A stretch of 9,074 nt of DNA from Planctomycetaceae bacterium (GCA_020426425.1 JAGQQB010000131.1:1-9074); one strand, 5' to 3'. Positions 1-6,011 are shown, numbered from the stretch's first letter. The notes: generated by a model not told the origin, from the letters alone. Program-made: numbers and translations.

Positions 1-101
1 ATCAGTGCGACTGGTCGTGTGGACATGCGGTGAGATTGGCAAGCGGAGGTACTGAGGGCGGCCGAACAGCATGTCGTTGATCGTTCTCCGATCAAGGCGT
101 T

Positions 102-122
102 GGATCGCGGAGCGATCCGCGA
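102..122. repeat. Overlapping, mutually exclusive inverted repeats
   Basis: Two perfect 7-bp stems share bases. GGATCGC (102-108) pairs with GCGATCC (112-118) around a 3-base loop. TCGCGGA (105-111) pairs with TCCGCGA (116-122) around a 4-base loop. Only one can form at a time. There is no T-tract on either side, so a terminator role is weak; a protein-binding palindrome or chance in GC-rich sequence are alternatives. Confidence 0.35.
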
Positions 123-192
123 CGATGGGCTTCCGGCCGAATCCCGATGTGAACAGAAATCACACGCATTCTGCGAGAAGAACGGTCATCTG

Positions 193-240
193 TCGACCGT
201 AGCAGGCTTCCGCCGAGTGGCTTTCGTAATCGGCGGTCGA
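193..240. repeat. Nested inverted repeats downstream of the minus-strand gene
   Basis: The outer arms TCGACCG (193-199) and CGGTCGA (234-240) are perfect complements. The inner arms CCGCCGA (210-216) and TCGGCGG (230-236) are also perfect complements with a 13-base loop. The two right arms overlap by three bases, so the stems compete. The position about 80 bases past the stop of the minus-strand gene suits a transcript end, but no U-run follows on that strand. Confidence 0.35.
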
Positions 241-318
241 GCGGTAGCGAGAACCGTTTCTGTTCCAGCCCGTAGAGACGAGTCATTCAGTTTGCACAGT
301 TGGCGCGGAAAGCGCGAG

Positions 319-1494
319 TTACGCCACGAACAGCGAATTGAACGCGATCCAGCGCATCGACAACAGCACCAGGACCAGGCACATCCACCAAGAGGCGACC
401 TGGGCGGACTGGTTCTTGCGGATGGTGAACAGCAGCGCGACCCCCATGCCCGTGGCCGCGAACTTGAACGCAATCAGTTGATTGGGGTCGCCGATCACCT
501 GCGATCCCAGCGGATTCAGTTCCCGCATCTGGCCGGCTCCCGAGGCGAGCATCGTCCACAGCAGGTCGAGGCAAGAGAGGACGGCAATGAACGCCAGCGA
601 CCGGACCACCGCCTGCAACGCGATCGGCGAATCGGAGGTGATCGACAGGGCATTGAAGCCGAAAGGGGGATACGCGAGCAGGTGCCCAAATGCCAGGACG
701 CACAGCAACATTCCCAACACCGTGAGTGGGTACGCCGCGTGATTCAGGATTGTCGCCCCAGCGTGCAAGCTGGCGAACGAGGTCTCCAGCGCCTCCAGTT
801 CCGCCACCTGCTGCTCGATCGCCTGGCTCAATTCGGGCGACATGTGGATCGCATTCCAATCCCGTTCAAAGGACTCGCGATTGATATAGTCGGGAACGTA
901 GGTCAGCAGATCCTCGAACGAATCGCCAAACGACTTGCCGTCTCCTTTCTTTGACGACAGCATCATCAGGAGTTCGGCCCGGCCAGAGCCGTTCGCGAAC
1001 ACCGTGCTGGTTTCGTCGGTCACCCAGAGGATGTCACCGGCATCGAGATAGTCGCACAATTCCCAGAATCGCACCTGTTCGTTTCGCTCCAGAATGCGGC
1101 CCGGGATCTCATTGCCGTTGATCAGTACCGTCTTCCCGGACGACTCAAGGATGTATGGTGCCGAAAGAAAACGACCACCCAGGAACACAAGTCCGCAGTC
1201 GGTTTCGTAGGTCTTAGGGGTGTTCTTCGCAGCAGCGACTTCCTCGCTGAACTCTTCTCGACGGAATTCGGTGGACCGGCGTTGACGACGTGGCTTCACC
1301 GAATCCAGGTCCTCCGGCAACTCCTCTGCAGTGCGATCAGACCCGAATTCCACATCGGTCGACGTCACTTCATCCAATTGAGGCCGCGAGGCGTTAGAGC
1401 GGGCAGACACATCCCCGGTATACATGAAGAACAGTGGCGCTAGCAGCAGGACATATGCCTGAGTAAACCGGGGGAGACGGAAGGCAGCTCGCAT
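319..1494 (-). CDS. Secreted/membrane protein with four C-terminal helices (DUF5658-like)
   Basis: This 391-residue protein of unknown function is probably anchored in the cytoplasmic membrane with a large exported N-terminal half. Residues 10-27 form a hydrophobic signal segment after basic residues, with a likely cleavage site after Ser-Ala-Arg (30-32). Residues 35-90 are acidic and then basic (RRQRR), probably disordered. Residues 96-135 hold a YETDCG...GGRFLSAPY...INGNEI pattern like one I recall from other planctomycete exported proteins. Four hydrophobic segments follow at about 254-275, 291-316, 339-358 and 368-389. Segments 2-3, with LDLLWT, then RELNP (324-328) and a Lys inside helix 3, resemble the DUF5658 family; I judge this by eye. 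I chose the ATG at 1494 because it gives a clean signal peptide and has GGAG seven bases upstream. The frame stays open to 1797, but that extension looks non-coding. It is divergent from the neighbouring small genes. The stop TAA lies at 319-321. Confidence 0.8.
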   Translation of the reverse strand: MRAAFRLPRFTQAYVLLLAPLFFMYTGDVSARSNASRPQLDEVTSTDVEFGSDRTAEELPEDLDSVKPRRQRRSTEFRREEFSEEVAAAKNTPKTYETDCGLVFLGGRFLSAPYILESSGKTVLINGNEIPGRILERNEQVRFWELCDYLDAGDILWVTDETSTVFANGSGRAELLMMLSSKKGDGKSFGDSFEDLLTYVPDYINRESFERDWNAIHMSPELSQAIEQQVAELEALETSFASLHAGATILNHAAYPLTVLGMLLCVLAFGHLLAYPPFGFNALSITSDSPIALQAVVRSLAFIAVLSCLDLLWTMLASGAGQMRELNPLGSQVIGDPNQLIAFKFAATGMGVALLFTIRKNQSAQVASWWMCLVLVLLSMRWIAFNSLFVA

Positions 1495-1501
1495 GGGGCG
1501 A

Positions 1502-1505
1502 CTCC
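1502..1505 (-). promoter_or_regulatory. Ribosome binding site that sets the start at 1494
   Basis: Read on the minus strand, GGAG lies seven bases before the ATG at 1494-1492. Two other in-frame ATGs lie upstream (1509 and 1644); the one at 1509 has no purine-rich site in front of it. This supports the start that gives a signal peptide. Confidence 0.55.
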
Positions 1506-1608
1506 ACATGGGGCGGAGATTCTGTGGGGCGTGTGGTGGGATGTCGAGGACTGCGAAACACCTCGATGTTCGTTTAACGCCGCTCAGCGTTCGTAGGCGC
1601 TGACAAAA

Positions 1609-1623
1609 TTGACGAATCGTCAA
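1609..1623. promoter_or_regulatory. 15-base perfect palindrome, candidate operator
   Basis: TTGACGAATCGTCAA is two perfect 7-base arms around one central base. It lies 115 bases upstream of the ATG at 1494, within the divergent spacer. Perfect odd-length palindromes of this size are typical of dimeric regulator sites, and each arm begins with a TTGAC that could double as a -35 element. No good -10 was found at the right spacing. The regulator is unknown. Confidence 0.35.
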
Positions 1624-1934
1624 CTTTTCTCCGATTTGCCGCATGGGGCACAGTGGCGACACCGTTGCACTTCCAGGTCCATTCCCTGCATTCGGTGTCG
1701 TGAAATAGAGCTGGCAATCGAAGCAACTGGACACCGTCACTCGTCGTCGGTCGGGGTAGCGAGCCACACGTCGACGACCCACGGGAAGTGAACGCATGTT
1801 CCGTTGAGGTAGAACTGGACGGAACGTCAGCTCTTCATGAAAGCCTTGTCCACCTGACTTGAGTTGCTGGTGGGGCCCCGCATCGCGACCAAAGTGCTGG
1901 ACGACTAGAACCCCTAATCGGAAAAGGTTACCTG

Positions 1935-1959
1935 TCCGGAACGACCGTCAGGTTCCGGA
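1935..1959 (+). other. 8-bp hairpin upstream of the first small secreted-protein gene
   Basis: TCCGGAAC (1935-1942) and GTTCCGGA (1952-1959) are perfect complements with a 9-base loop, about 156 bases before the ATG at 2116. The sequence after it is only modestly T-rich. It could be a leader structure, a weak terminator of transcription entering from the left, or a protein-binding site. Confidence 0.3.
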
Positions 1960-2101
1960 TGATTCTTGCACATTCTACTTCCGGCATTCCGTGCAGCTTC
2001 GGTTTCACAGGGAGCGCCTCCGATGAATCTGGTGCTGATCACTGCATTCAATCGACGCCGACTATGGGTTACGCCTGAAGTTCGGTGCAGATCGTGGACA
2101 C

Positions 2102-2108
2102 GGAAGGA
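2102..2108 (+). promoter_or_regulatory. Strong Shine-Dalgarno sequence deciding the start at 2116
   Basis: GGAAGGA ends seven bases before the ATG at 2116. The frame could be extended to an ATG at 1966, but that adds 50 residues ahead of an obvious signal peptide, so 2116 is the better start. Confidence 0.75.
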
Positions 2109-2115
2109 CACCATT

Positions 2116-2652
2116 ATGTTGGGTTTGCGTCAAATCGTCTGTTTGGTGGCCGTCACCCTGCTGACAGGCAATTCGCTGCAGGGGGCAGAGCCAACATCCT
2201 CGGAACTGATGGCCCGTCAGGTCCAGGATGTCATCTTGCACGAGGGGCAACTGCAGGGGCAGTTTGTAACTGGCCAAGGGGCCGCTGTTGCCGGGGCCAG
2301 GGTGCAATTGCGAAGCCGGACTGAAGTGGTTCGCGAAACGTTCACCGATGCCACCGGCAAGTTCTCGTTCGCAGAGCAAAAGCCTGGAATTTACGAACTC
2401 GTGGTCGATCGGCAGGTCCACGCAGTCCGCGTCTGGGCCGTTGACGTTGCTCCTGCCTCGGCGAAGGAAGGGGTGACCCTGGTGCATGGCGACGTGGTTC
2501 GCGGTCAGGTTGGAACACTCGGAATGATTGGTGCCGCTGGTGCCGTGGGAGCTGTCGGGGCCACGACAGTTGTGGCTTCAACGCTGGCGATTAAGAAGTC
2601 CACCGACAACGAAAAGTTGCTCGACTCAATTTTGCATTCCACCAGCAACTGA
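2116..2652 (+). CDS. Small exported carboxypeptidase-regulatory-like protein, paralogue A
   Basis: This 178-residue protein is probably exported and attached to the membrane by its C-terminus. Residues 1-22 are a signal peptide (MLGLRQIVCLVAVTLL..., likely cut near LQG/AEP). Residues 39-105 match the beta-sandwich pattern of carboxypeptidase-regulatory or CnaB-like domains: a G-x-L-x-G-x-F start, AGARV, the TDATGKFSF turn and PGIYEL. A conserved tail follows, with VRVW (105-108), VAP (111-113) and DVVRGQ (126-131). Residues 136-159 are a Gly/Ala-rich hydrophobic stretch that could cross a membrane, followed by a short charged end. No catalytic residues are seen; in other proteins such domains are structural or binding modules. 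It is paralogous to the gene at 3091-3621 and is followed 44 bases later by a strong terminator, so it is probably transcribed alone. The precise role is unknown. Confidence 0.85.
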   Translation: MLGLRQIVCLVAVTLLTGNSLQGAEPTSSELMARQVQDVILHEGQLQGQFVTGQGAAVAGARVQLRSRTEVVRETFTDATGKFSFAEQKPGIYELVVDRQVHAVRVWAVDVAPASAKEGVTLVHGDVVRGQVGTLGMIGAAGAVGAVGATTVVASTLAIKKSTDNEKLLDSILHSTSN

Positions 2653-2696
2653 CCATCAAGGCTGAGCGACAGCAGTTCGACTCCGCGAGGATAATC

Positions 2697-2745
2697 ATGC
2701 AGGCGACGCGCCCAAATCAAGGGCACGTCGCCTGCATTCGTTTGC
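2697..2745 (+). terminator. Strong hairpin terminator after paralogue A
   Basis: ATGCAGGCGACG (2697-2708) pairs perfectly over 12 bp with CGTCGCCTGCAT (2726-2737). Inside the loop GCCC (2710-2713) pairs with GGGC (2721-2724), extending the stem past one mismatch. The sequence after it, TCGTTTGC, is partly T-rich. It begins 44 bases after the stop at 2652 and should end the paralogue A transcript. Confidence 0.8.
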
Positions 2746-2965
2746 TGGGCGCCACAAGAGCGGTGCGTTGGCCCTGTTCAGGGGAGGGGAGCGGCACTCA
2801 ACGCCACACACTTCCAGGTACAGCGCTGCTCGCCAATATTGGACGGCGACCTCGAACGGCATTCAGTCGACATCGCTGAAACGCGAGGTTGCTCCGCATC
2901 GTGTTAACCTGGCGAGCTTGGGGTGAGCTTGCTGCTAGTGGCGATTCTTCTGCCTGAAACGGTCA

Positions 2966-2990
2966 TGTCGATCGACACGGTTCTTATGAT
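2966..2990 (+). promoter_or_regulatory. Candidate -10 element with overlapping palindrome
   Basis: TATGAT at 2985-2990 matches five of six bases of a sigma-70 type -10 box and lies 100 bases before the ATG at 3091. Just upstream, TGTCGATCGACA (2966-2977) is a perfect 12-base palindrome placed where a repressor or activator would overlap the -10/-35 spacer. No convincing -35 box exists at 16-18 bases, which fits an activator-dependent promoter or a false positive. Confidence 0.3.
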
Positions 2991-3070
2991 TAGAGAAAGC
3001 CTGTCCGATTCTTAGCAGTAACACCGTCACGTCTCTGGCACATGAGCCGGTCGCGACGGCTGACCAGTTT

Positions 3071-3080
3071 GGGGGAAGGA
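3071..3080 (+). promoter_or_regulatory. Shine-Dalgarno sequence of paralogue B
   Basis: GGGGGAAGGA ends ten bases before the ATG at 3091. It resembles the site in front of paralogue A (shared GAAGGAC core), which supports both starts. Confidence 0.65.
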
Positions 3081-3090
3081 CGCGACTGCT

Positions 3091-3621
3091 ATGAAGATTC
3101 ATTCACGATTTGCCCGGGCAATTTGCCTGATGACGACTTGGGCCGTACTGCTGCCCGCTCCTGAAGTGTTTGCCGAAGCGGCATCGACAACCACGCCTGT
3201 GGTTGCAGACATCACCCTGCAGGATGGGCTCCTGCATGGACGTCTGGTGACCCCGGAAGGAACCGCAATAGCTGGTGTCACAGTGCGTTTGTTGCGAGAG
3301 CAGCAGATCCTTGCTCAAGCGACAACAGATGCCACAGGAGCATACTCGTTTGCTGGACTGCGAGCAGGTGTGTATCGGCTGGAAACGGCCACTGGCGGGG
3401 CGACCGTCCGCGTCTGGTCCGCTGCGGTCGCACCCCCGTCGTCTGTTGAGTCGTTCACTCTCGTGGAAGGCGAGGTCGTGCGGGGACAGTTCGAGGATCT
3501 CGATCGGTTACATGTCATTCTCTTGGGATTGGGGACCGCCGGATTGGTGACCGGGACTGTCGGGATCGCTCGGGCGGAAAGTGCCCGTCGCGTTGCCCTG
3601 CGAGCCGCACAAAGTCCATGA
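3091..3621 (+). CDS. Small exported carboxypeptidase-regulatory-like protein, paralogue B
   Basis: This 176-residue protein has the same plan as the gene at 2116-2652. Residues 1-28 are a signal peptide (basic start, hydrophobic core, likely cut after VFA). Residues 41-105 form a carboxypeptidase-regulatory-like beta-sandwich with GLLHGRLV, AGVTVRL, TDATGAYSF and AGVYRL. Residues 107-133 carry the shared tail VRVW, VAPP and EVVRGQ. Residues 140-160 are hydrophobic and Gly-rich, a likely membrane segment, followed by a basic end. Aligned without gaps over 93 residues (41-133 against 39-131 of paralogue A), I count 41 identities, about 44%. The signal peptides and C-terminal ends are not alike, so the duplication is old or the ends evolve fast. 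A terminator follows 56 bases after the stop. Function unknown; an envelope binding or structural role is an inference. Confidence 0.85.
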   Translation: MKIHSRFARAICLMTTWAVLLPAPEVFAEAASTTTPVVADITLQDGLLHGRLVTPEGTAIAGVTVRLLREQQILAQATTDATGAYSFAGLRAGVYRLETATGGATVRVWSAAVAPPSSVESFTLVEGEVVRGQFEDLDRLHVILLGLGTAGLVTGTVGIARAESARRVALRAAQSP

Positions 3622-3648
3622 CGAGTCTCTGACGCGGAATCACGGAAA

Positions 3649-3668
3649 TCGGAATCGACAAATTCCGA
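3649..3668 (+). repeat. Small hairpin just ahead of the terminator
   Basis: TCGGAAT (3649-3655) and ATTCCGA (3662-3668) are perfect complements with a 6-base loop. The structure sits nine bases before the terminator stem of paralogue B and may protect the transcript's 3' end or be incidental. Confidence 0.35.
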
Positions 3669-3677
3669 GACGTCACG

Positions 3678-3720
3678 CGGTCGAGGACGCAAGACTTGTG
3701 TCCTCGACCGTTGTCTATTT
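3678..3720 (+). terminator. Very strong intrinsic terminator after paralogue B
   Basis: CGGTCGAGGAC (3678-3688) pairs perfectly with GTCCTCGACCG (3700-3710). The inner bases continue the helix through a G-T wobble and further complementarity (CAAG/CTTG), so almost the whole of 3678-3710 can fold. TTGTCTATTT follows directly as a T-rich tail. It separates paralogue B from the kinase locus. Confidence 0.9.
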
Positions 3721-4079
3721 CATGCTCAACGCTGTACACATGACGCGCTGCCGTTCACTTCTGGCAACGGTTCGTCACAATCGCCCTGAAGCTAGCGGGG
3801 GCTGCGACGATTTGCAGACAAACCGTCGCTGACATGTTGCCCGTCGCCCCGGAGATTCGGAATACTCTGGGCAATTGTCTGAACATCTTCCCCGCGCGAC
3901 GCCCCCACGCGATGCCATGTGGAGCCTGCTGACGTACGCCAACAACTGCGGAAAACCGGTCGGGACTTGATTCCTGTGCGGTGGCAGGTCAGCCTGAGTG
4001 GGATTACGACCGCAGGATTCGTCGGCCACCTATTCGACCGCAGGGCTGGCAGTCCGGTGTTCCGTGGATTGATGTGACT

Positions 4080-6011
4080 ATGCTGAGCTATCGCTGTCCG
4101 CTGTGTTCCTCGCGGTTTACTGCCGACAACACCGTCGATCTGCGCTGTCCGGAGTGCGGAGCAGACATTCTGACGGGCGAAGCGCAAACGATCGAAGGAC
4201 TGCAGCGTTCTTCCGATCCGGCTGATAGCGATTCCGAAGCAACCTTCATTTCTGATGAGTTTGCCGAACAGGTGATCGACCCAGCGCGGGGGACCGTGGG
4301 ACTTCAGTCGGGTGAAGTCGAGGAACTCGAACTCAAGGCTGGCGAGCGAGCGGACACGCGGGAAGACGAACCACCAGAGGATTCCGCTGCCAGCAATATC
4401 ACCGATGGCGGACGAACGCTCGCCGACGAGGACGAATCAGAGCGTACATTAGTTCTCTCCGAAGAGGACTTGCCCGGTCTGCCCGACGACGAATTCGGTA
4501 CCGACGCCGGTCAGACAATTGCGCTCGATCCGAACCGTCCAATCGCCGCTGATGATGCTGGCGCGACCTACGTGCTGGATGAGGACGCGAACCCAGCCAG
4601 TGGAGATTCATTCGCTGATGCTACAGCGGCCACCATCGGTCTGCCCGATCATCCTCAGGGTGGACTCGATTCACCGAGCGGTGATGGGGGGCCGACGACC
4701 TCAGATGCCGATTCGGAGCAATTCGACAAGACTGCCGCAACACTTCTGTCGGACATCGATATCTCCGACGAAGACATGCGGACGATCGCCTCGAACTTCG
4801 ATGCGTCCGAGGCATCGGCCGACCCGATGATGACGATTAAGTCGCGGCCCGACGCTGCCGCGACGCAGGGTTTGTTGAGCGGTGACGGCGACGAGACCGT
4901 GCCGAATCGTTCGCTCGCCGGACAAGGTGAAGTGCTGCCGCCCGGGCGACTGGCGGAGTACGAACTGCTGAATGTACTCGGTGAAGGGGGTATGGGGATC
5001 GTCTACTCCGCCCGGCAGACATCTGTTGACCGGCATGTCGCGGTCAAGATGATCAAAGACACGCTTGCAGCGAAAACTTCCCAGCGGCAGAAATTCCTCG
5101 CCGAGGCGATCGTCACCGGCGATCTTGACCACCCCAACATCGTCCCAATTTACGATGTTGGTAAGGACTCGCACGGCGCCCTGTTCTACTCGATGAAACA
5201 GGTACAGGGGACGCCGTGGCACAAGGTGATCCGCCAGAAGTCGCTGCATGAGAATCTGGAGATTCTGCTGCGCACTGCAGATGCCATGGCCTTCGCGCAT
5301 GCCCGGGGCATCATTCACCGCGACCTCAAGCCCGAAAACATCATGCTTGGTGAGTTCGGCGAAGTCCTGGTAATGGACTGGGGGCTCGCGGTCTACAAGG
5401 GGAGCGAGCAGAAGTCGAAGCGGCTGCGGCAGTCGACGAGTATGGGCGGGACGCCCGCCTACATGGCTCCGGAAATGGCGACCGGGCCGATCGAACGTAT
5501 CACCGCCGCGAGCGACATTTATCTACTCGGTGCGATTCTGTGGGAGATCGTGACGGGCCGACCGCCGCATCCTGGCAAGAAAGTACAGGAGTGCCTGCTC
5601 GCGGCGATGAAGAACGTCATCCGCGAAACCGACAAGAGCGGCGAACTGATCGACATAGCCCGTCGCGCACTGGCGACGCGAGCGGAAGATCGCCATGTCT
5701 CGGTCCGGGAGTTCCAAGAGGAGATTCGGAGCTATTTGTCGCATTTTCGGAGAGCCTCGCCATGGCCGCCCGGGCGGAAGAGGATTTGCAGCGCGCACAA
5801 TCAACCAACGACTACACCGATTACGCCAAGGCGGTGTTTGCGTTCGAAGAAGCGGTCTCCCTCTGGTCGGGCAACGTGTCTGCCAAGGCAGGTGTGCAAC
5901 GCGCGCGGTTCGCATACGCTCAGAATGCCTTCCGCAAGGGAGACTACGATCTCGCGGCGTCGCAGCTCTCGGACAGGCATGCCGATCAGGCAGAGTTGTT
6001 GCGACAGGTGA
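4080..6011 (+). CDS. Transmembrane Ser/Thr kinase, N-terminal part (zinc ribbon, linker, kinase); frame breaks near 5747
   Basis: This is the cytoplasmic half of a Hanks-type serine/threonine kinase that transfers phosphate from ATP to protein Ser/Thr. Residues 6-27 form a zinc ribbon (CPLC and CPEC). Residues 35-290 are an acidic, probably disordered linker with repeated Thr motifs. The kinase domain starts near 293. It has the Gly loop GEGGMG (301-306), VAVK with ATP-binding Lys323, HRDLKPEN (413-420, catalytic Asp415), DWG in place of DFG (Asp433), GTPAYMAPE (APE 463-465) and SDIYLLG. All catalytic residues are present. After SYLSHF (residue 556, base 5747) this frame turns into Arg/Pro-rich nonsense ending at 6011, while the expected continuation is in the -1 frame from 5747. 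The true coding part of this frame is therefore 4080-5747. I chose ATG 4080 because the zinc ribbon follows at once; GTG 3981 is the alternative. It forms one locus with the WD40 part. Confidence 0.88.
   Translation: MLSYRCPLCSSRFTADNTVDLRCPECGADILTGEAQTIEGLQRSSDPADSDSEATFISDEFAEQVIDPARGTVGLQSGEVEELELKAGERADTREDEPPEDSAASNITDGGRTLADEDESERTLVLSEEDLPGLPDDEFGTDAGQTIALDPNRPIAADDAGATYVLDEDANPASGDSFADATAATIGLPDHPQGGLDSPSGDGGPTTSDADSEQFDKTAATLLSDIDISDEDMRTIASNFDASEASADPMMTIKSRPDAAATQGLLSGDGDETVPNRSLAGQGEVLPPGRLAEYELLNVLGEGGMGIVYSARQTSVDRHVAVKMIKDTLAAKTSQRQKFLAEAIVTGDLDHPNIVPIYDVGKDSHGALFYSMKQVQGTPWHKVIRQKSLHENLEILLRTADAMAFAHARGIIHRDLKPENIMLGEFGEVLVMDWGLAVYKGSEQKSKRLRQSTSMGGTPAYMAPEMATGPIERITAASDIYLLGAILWEIVTGRPPHPGKKVQECLLAAMKNVIRETDKSGELIDIARRALATRAEDRHVSVREFQEEIRSYLSHFRRASPWPPGRKRICSAHNQPTTTPITPRRCLRSKKRSPSGRATCLPRQVCNARGSHTLRMPSARETTISRRRSSRTGMPIRQSCCDR
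4188..4904 (+). repeat. Array of twelve Thr-hydrophobic motifs in the kinase linker
   Basis: The acidic linker repeats a short motif: small, polar or basic residue, Thr, a hydrophobic residue, any residue, then often Leu or Ser. Thr positions (ATG 4080 as residue 1) are 37 QTIEG, 55 ATFIS, 72 GTVGL, 113 RTLAD, 123 RTLVL, 146 QTIAL, 163 ATYVL, 185 ATIGL, 221 ATLLS, 235 RTIAS, 252 MTIKS and 273 ETVPN. The spacers are acidic and vary from 10 to 41 residues. The DNA is not repetitive, so conservation is at protein level. Autophosphorylation or docking is an inference. Confidence 0.65.
5742..5750 (+). other. Frame change between kinase and WD40 parts
   Basis: Upstream of this point the kinase frame reads EFQEEIRSYLSHF. 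Downstream, the frame one base back reads SESLAMAARAEEDLQRA, which continues the planctomycete kinase family pattern. The join falls on CATTTTCGG. A missing T (or two extra T) in the TTTT run explains it. No X-XXY-YYZ slippery heptamer is present, since the codon before TTT is CAT, but TTT followed by CGG could re-pair perfectly after a -1 slip of the P-site tRNA. Sequencing error, true inactivating indel and single-site frameshifting cannot be told apart here. Confidence 0.85.

Larger units (their letters stand above)
1..318. other. Intergenic or unassigned region at the left edge
   Basis: No reading frame here resembles a protein I recognise. Plus-strand frame 2 is open from the window edge to a TGA at 53-55, so the last 17 codons of an upstream gene could lie there, but this is too short to judge. 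The region lies downstream of the minus-strand gene that ends at 319 and holds two sets of inverted repeats (102-122 and 193-240). Neither is followed by a T-rich tract in the direction of that gene, so no convincing intrinsic terminator is visible for it. Confidence 0.5.
1495..2115. other. Divergent intergenic region (621 bases)
   Basis: This spacer separates the minus-strand membrane protein gene from the first small secreted-protein gene, so both promoters should lie here. I could not find a -35/-10 pair good enough to name for either. It contains a 15-base perfect palindrome at 1609-1623, a 6-bp inverted repeat TCAGCG/CGCTGA at 1584-1603, an 8-bp stem at 1935-1959 and a self-complementary GGGGCCCC at 1872-1879. 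In-frame extensions of both flanking genes run into it, but they read as Arg-rich, low-quality sequence and I take them as non-coding. Confidence 0.6.
2653..3090. other. Intergenic region between the two paralogues (438 bases)
   Basis: It holds the paralogue A terminator at its left end and a candidate promoter with an overlapping palindrome near 2966-2990. A 60-codon plus-strand frame starting at 2697 begins inside the terminator stem and resembles no protein. The remaining sequence (about 2750-2960) shows nothing I recognise. Confidence 0.6.
3622..4079. other. Intergenic region ahead of the kinase locus
   Basis: After the terminator of paralogue B no gene is evident. The kinase frame is open upstream of its ATG to a GTG at 3981, but the extra 33 residues do not look like part of a zinc-ribbon kinase. 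A weak TTGCCC (3837-3842) and AATACT (3861-3866) pair with an 18-base spacer is the best sigma-70-like candidate I can find, and I do not consider it established. Confidence 0.5.

Noticed and set aside
100..954. 284-codon open frame on the plus strand
   Set aside because: It lies antisense to the membrane protein gene, is very rich in Arg, Gln and His, and shows no domain. The opposite strand has a signal peptide, membrane helices and a good ribosome site.
1495..1797. N-terminal extension of the minus-strand gene to an ATG at 1797
   Set aside because: The added 101 residues are Arg- and Cys-rich, come before an evident signal peptide and lack a Shine-Dalgarno sequence that would favour them.
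1966..2115. Longer start for paralogue A
   Set aside because: It would bury the signal peptide behind 50 unlike residues, while GGAAGGA is ideally placed for ATG 2116.
2697..2879. 60-codon plus-strand frame between the paralogues
   Set aside because: It begins within a terminator stem, has no ribosome site and no recognisable sequence.
3792..4187. 131-codon minus-strand frame overlapping the kinase start
   Set aside because: It overlaps the zinc ribbon coding sequence antisense and has Arg-rich shadow composition with no domain.
4701..5318. 205-codon minus-strand frame
   Set aside because: Antisense shadow of the kinase domain, whose catalytic motifs are clear on the plus strand.
5742..5750. 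Canonical programmed -1 frameshift signal
   Set aside because: The zero-frame codons CAT TTT do not form an X-XXY-YYZ heptamer, and I found no obvious pseudoknot after it. Programmed slippage is kept only as a minor alternative.
5748..6011. C-terminal 87 residues of the kinase frame as a real tail
   Set aside because: Arg/Pro/Ser-rich and unlike any family member, while the -1 frame over the same bases continues the expected protein.
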